A DNA stretch of 64,000 nucleotides, taken from positions 868,001 to 932,000 of the forward strand of contig NZ_AP022596.1 in assembly GCF_010731895.1 (NCBI RefSeq), written 5' to 3'. This DNA is from Mycolicibacterium helvum (GTDB taxonomy: Bacteria > Actinomycetota > Actinomycetes > Mycobacteriales > Mycobacteriaceae). Made by a program: the position numbers and the translations under genes. This document shows, piece after piece, positions 61,932 through 64,000 of this stretch (position 1 is its first letter; each line of letters opens with the position of its first letter). Under the pieces are notes generated by a model. The model was not told the origin of the DNA. It was given only the letters and a program-made list of their open reading frames with translations, and ran no database searches.

Positions 61932-62579
61932 GTGACCGAACGCGGCCCGGGACAGCGTCAGTCGATGCGACCGCTATTTCAGACGGTCCTGGTCGACGTC
62001 GCACCCCCGTTGGCGGCGTATTACGGCCTGCGCGCGCTGGGGATGTCCGAGTACCTCGCACTGCTATCTGCCACCGTGCTCTCGGGACTGCGAGTGCTCT
62101 ATAGCGCGGTTAAAGTCCGACGGCTGGACCCATTCGCCGTCTACCTGCTGATGACATTCGGGCTGAGCCTGGCCGTTGGGCTGTCCACCACGGACCCCAA
62201 GCTGGTCCTCGTCGGCAACACCTTCGTCAACGGCCTGGGCGGGTTGATTTTCCTGGGCAGCTGCGTGGTCGGCACTCCGTTGACGCAAGTCGTCGGGGAT
62301 CGATTCCGGGCCGCCGGAGATGGCCCGAGTACTGCAGACGCCACACACCGTCGGCGGATCCACGTTCGGCTCTCGGCGATGTGGGGCATCGGTCTACTGC
62401 TTGAGGTCGTCATCCGCCTGCTGGTGATCGAGACCCTCTCGGTCGATACCGCCAACGGGGTCAACACCGTGATCACCCTCGTCGTCATCGGTCTTCTGGT
62501 GCTGGCGACCGTCATGATCGGCCGCCGAAACGCACCGCCCGTCGCAGGACCTACACTCGGCGCTGATGTCCGAACATAA
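61932..62579 (+). CDS. VC0807-family membrane protein
   Basis: 215-residue integral membrane protein with about six hydrophobic segments: FQTVLVDVAPPLAAYYGLRALG, YLALLSATVLSGLRVLYSAV, DPFAVYLLMTFGLSLAVGL, FVNGLGGLIFLGSCVV, MWGIGLLLEVVIRLLVI and NTVITLVVIGLLVLATVMIG. The pattern fits the VC0807 family (distantly like intracellular septation protein YciB). GTG 61932 has a -10 8 nt upstream. The end overlaps the mrp start by 14 nt, so the two may be partly coupled. Function unknown. Confidence 0.75.
   Translation: MTERGPGQRQSMRPLFQTVLVDVAPPLAAYYGLRALGMSEYLALLSATVLSGLRVLYSAVKVRRLDPFAVYLLMTFGLSLAVGLSTTDPKLVLVGNTFVNGLGGLIFLGSCVVGTPLTQVVGDRFRAAGDGPSTADATHRRRIHVRLSAMWGIGLLLEVVIRLLVIETLSVDTANGVNTVITLVVIGLLVLATVMIGRRNAPPVAGPTLGADVRT
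62552..62557 (+). promoter_or_regulatory. Leaderless -10 element of mrp
   Basis: TACACT lies inside the end of the upstream gene and ends 8 nt before the mrp ATG. No ribosome site is visible. Confidence 0.45.
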
Positions 62580-63711
62580 TTCCGAACTGCAATCCCAGGT
62601 GCGTTCGGCGCTGGCCAAGGTGATCGACCCTGAGCTGCGCAAGCCGATCACCGAGCTCAACATGGTCAAGAGCATCGGCGTCGCCGACGACGGCGCCGTG
62701 CACGTCGAGATCTACCTGACCACGTCCGCGTGTCCGAAGAAGGCCGAGATCAGCGAGCGGGTGACCCAGGCCGTCGCCGACGTGCCCGGCACCGCGGCAG
62801 TGACCGTGGCGCTGGACGTGATGAACGACGAGCAGCGCACCGAACTGCGTAAACAGCTGCGCGGCGACGCCGCCGAACCGGTGATCCCATTCGCCCAGCC
62901 CGGTTCGCTGACCCGGGTGTACGCCGTGGCGTCCGGCAAGGGCGGGGTCGGCAAGTCCAGCGTGACGGTCAACCTCGCCGCGGCGCTGGCCGCGCGCGGC
63001 CTGTCGGTCGGGGTGCTCGACGCCGACATCTATGGCCACTCGGTGCCCCGGATGATGGGCACCGACGAGCGGCCAACGCAGGTGGAGTCGATGATCCTGC
63101 CGCCGGTCGCCCACGACGTGAAGGTGATCTCGATCGCCCAGTTCACCCAGGGCAACGCGCCGGTGGTGTGGCGCGGGCCGATGCTGCACCGTGCGCTGCA
63201 ACAGTTCCTGGCCGACGTGTACTGGGGCGATCTCGATGTGCTGCTGCTGGATCTGCCGCCGGGCACCGGTGACGTCGCGATCTCAGTGGCCCAGCTGGTT
63301 CCCGGCGCCGAGATCCTGGTGGTGACGACCCCGCAGCTCGCGGCCGCCGAGGTGGCTGAACGCGCCGGTGCGATCGCACTGCAGACCCGGCAGCGCATCG
63401 TCGGCGTGGTGGAGAACATGTCCGGGCTGCTGATGCCCGACGGCACGACGATGCAGATCTTCGGCGAGGGTGGCGGCCGCCAGGTCGCCGAGCGGCTCAC
63501 CCGGGCTGTGGGTGCCGACGTACCGCTGCTGGGCCAGGTGCCGCTGGACCCGGCGCTGGTGTCGGCGGGCGATTCCGGGGTACCGCTGGTGCTCTCGGCG
63601 CCCGATTCAGCGGCCGGCAAGGAACTGCGCGGCGTCGCCGACAAGCTGGCGGCGCGGCGGCGCGGACTGGCTGGGATGTCGCTGGGCTTGGACACCACCC
63701 GCCACGGCTAA
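62566..63711 (+). CDS. mrp: Mrp/ApbC P-loop iron-sulfur carrier ATPase
   Basis: 381-residue Fe-S cluster carrier. Residues 5-90 are a MIP18/DUF59 domain with C56 in TTSACPKK. The MinD-like P-loop domain has the deviant Walker A ASGKGGVGKSS (122-132), DADIYGHSVPRMMG near 150 and DLPPGTGD near 230. The C-x-x-C of most ApbC/Nbp35 proteins (VENMS-x-C-x2-C) is absent: here VENMSGLLMPDGTT. The same loss is in the M. tuberculosis protein (Rv1229c), from memory, so it is a mycobacterial trait. Start ATG overlaps the previous gene. Converges on tatB. Confidence 0.94.
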   Translation: MSEHNSELQSQVRSALAKVIDPELRKPITELNMVKSIGVADDGAVHVEIYLTTSACPKKAEISERVTQAVADVPGTAAVTVALDVMNDEQRTELRKQLRGDAAEPVIPFAQPGSLTRVYAVASGKGGVGKSSVTVNLAAALAARGLSVGVLDADIYGHSVPRMMGTDERPTQVESMILPPVAHDVKVISIAQFTQGNAPVVWRGPMLHRALQQFLADVYWGDLDVLLLDLPPGTGDVAISVAQLVPGAEILVVTTPQLAAAEVAERAGAIALQTRQRIVGVVENMSGLLMPDGTTMQIFGEGGGRQVAERLTRAVGADVPLLGQVPLDPALVSAGDSGVPLVLSAPDSAAGKELRGVADKLAARRRGLAGMSLGLDTTRHG

Positions 63712-63717
63712 GCGACG

Positions 63718-64000
63718 CTAAGTCGCGTCCGCGTCGAACGGCGCGGGTGTGCCGGGCGGCAACGGCTCTGATCTGGGCGGCGCCGGTTGCGGCGGCGGAG
63801 CGCTATGTGGCTTCTCGGCGCCCGGAGCCTGGAACGCCTCGCCGATCCACGAGTCGTCACCGTCGAGCAGGTGTTTGGTCAGCGCGGCCCGCGGTGTCAT
63901 GCCCCGCAGCTTCTGCAGCTCGCTCAGCGGCTGGCGAAAGTCCTCGAACTCAGGCCCCAGATCATCCCGGAGCTGGCTGGTCGCCCCGCTGATGTAGTCC
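63718..64000 (-). CDS. tatB: Sec-independent translocase TatB, C-terminal part
   Basis: The reverse strand reads open from the window edge to a stop at 63718 and covers the last 93 residues of TatB, the receptor component of the twin-arginine translocase. Visible are [56 protein letters not shown], typical of the amphipathic and coiled part of mycobacterial TatB, and a Pro-rich tail ending DADAT. The N-terminal membrane helix is outside the window. It converges on mrp with 6 nt between stops, as in M. tuberculosis around Rv1224. Confidence 0.93.
   Translation of the reverse strand, partial: DYISGATSQLRDDLGPEFEDFRQPLSELQKLRGMTPRAALTKHLLDGDDSWIGEAFQAPGAEKPHSAPPPQPAPPRSEPLPPGTPAPFDADAT

Overview
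The window is chromosomal DNA of a high-GC actinobacterium, almost certainly a non-tuberculous Mycobacterium (Mycolicibacterium-type). From memory, the gene order follows the Mycobacterium tuberculosis stretch Rv1263 to Rv1224, read in reverse: amidase, HIT protein, Ddn-like protein, UdgB, Tap, GlcD-like oxidase, CYP130 with its TetR, acyltransferase, DeaD, LprE, nuclease-helicase, DHA2 exporter, Kgd, SDR, LpqZ, CorA, SugCBA-LpqY, Rv1234 to Rv1230c homologues, Mrp and TatB. I saw no tRNA, rRNA, CRISPR array, insertion sequence or prophage.

Layout. 1-6.6 kb: amidase (cut by the window edge), HIT protein, Ddn-like F420 protein, luciferase-like oxidoreductase, family 5 uracil-DNA glycosylase, Tap-like efflux pump and a GlcD-like FAD oxidase. 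6.6-11.6 kb: a complete set of genes for a soluble NAD+-reducing [NiFe] hydrogenase, hoxFUYH, plus its endopeptidase hoxW, placed between the Rv1257c and Rv1256c homologues. 11.9-13.7 kb: cyp130 and a TetR regulator. 13.7-19.3 kb: an accessory lipid and carbohydrate block with two paralogous acyltransferases, a TetR with a clear operator, a methyltransferase, a GH27 lipoprotein behind a LacI-type operator, and a VTT-domain membrane protein. 19.3-27.6 kb: acyltransferase 3, DeaD, LprE, a nuclease-helicase fusion and a second GlcD-like oxidase.

27.6-35.7 kb: a probable catabolic cluster (thioesterase, SMP-30 lactonase, MDR dehydrogenase, HpaI aldolase, SDR, Baeyer-Villiger monooxygenase, HSL-type hydrolase, unknown protein, second SDR). 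The same bipartite promoter motif appears twice in it. 35.8-41.2 kb: two drug-type MFS exporters, a Rv2629/Balon-type ribosome-associated protein and the Rv1249c homologue. 41.4-45.1 kb: kgd. 45.1-46.2 kb: a low-information segment with a long hairpin and a deleted TetR remnant, where M. tuberculosis has relBE2. 46.2-51.4 kb: DUF732 protein, SDR, LpqZ, malic enzyme, CorA. 50.8-55.8 kb: the trehalose recycling importer lpqY-sugABC with a suppressor-of-fused-domain gene as its last member. 56-64 kb: envelope and stress genes, a CitE-like lyase, CBS/MgtE and DUF1003 proteins, a lytic transglycosylase, Mrp, and the 3' end of tatB.

Many genes lack a Shine-Dalgarno sequence and instead carry TANNNT 6-8 nt before the start codon, which fits mycobacterial leaderless transcription. 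The main accessory finding is the hox cluster: H2 oxidation coupled directly to NAD+ is not one of the well-studied mycobacterial hydrogenase activities (Huc, Hhy, Hyh). The catabolic cluster with the repeated motif is second.
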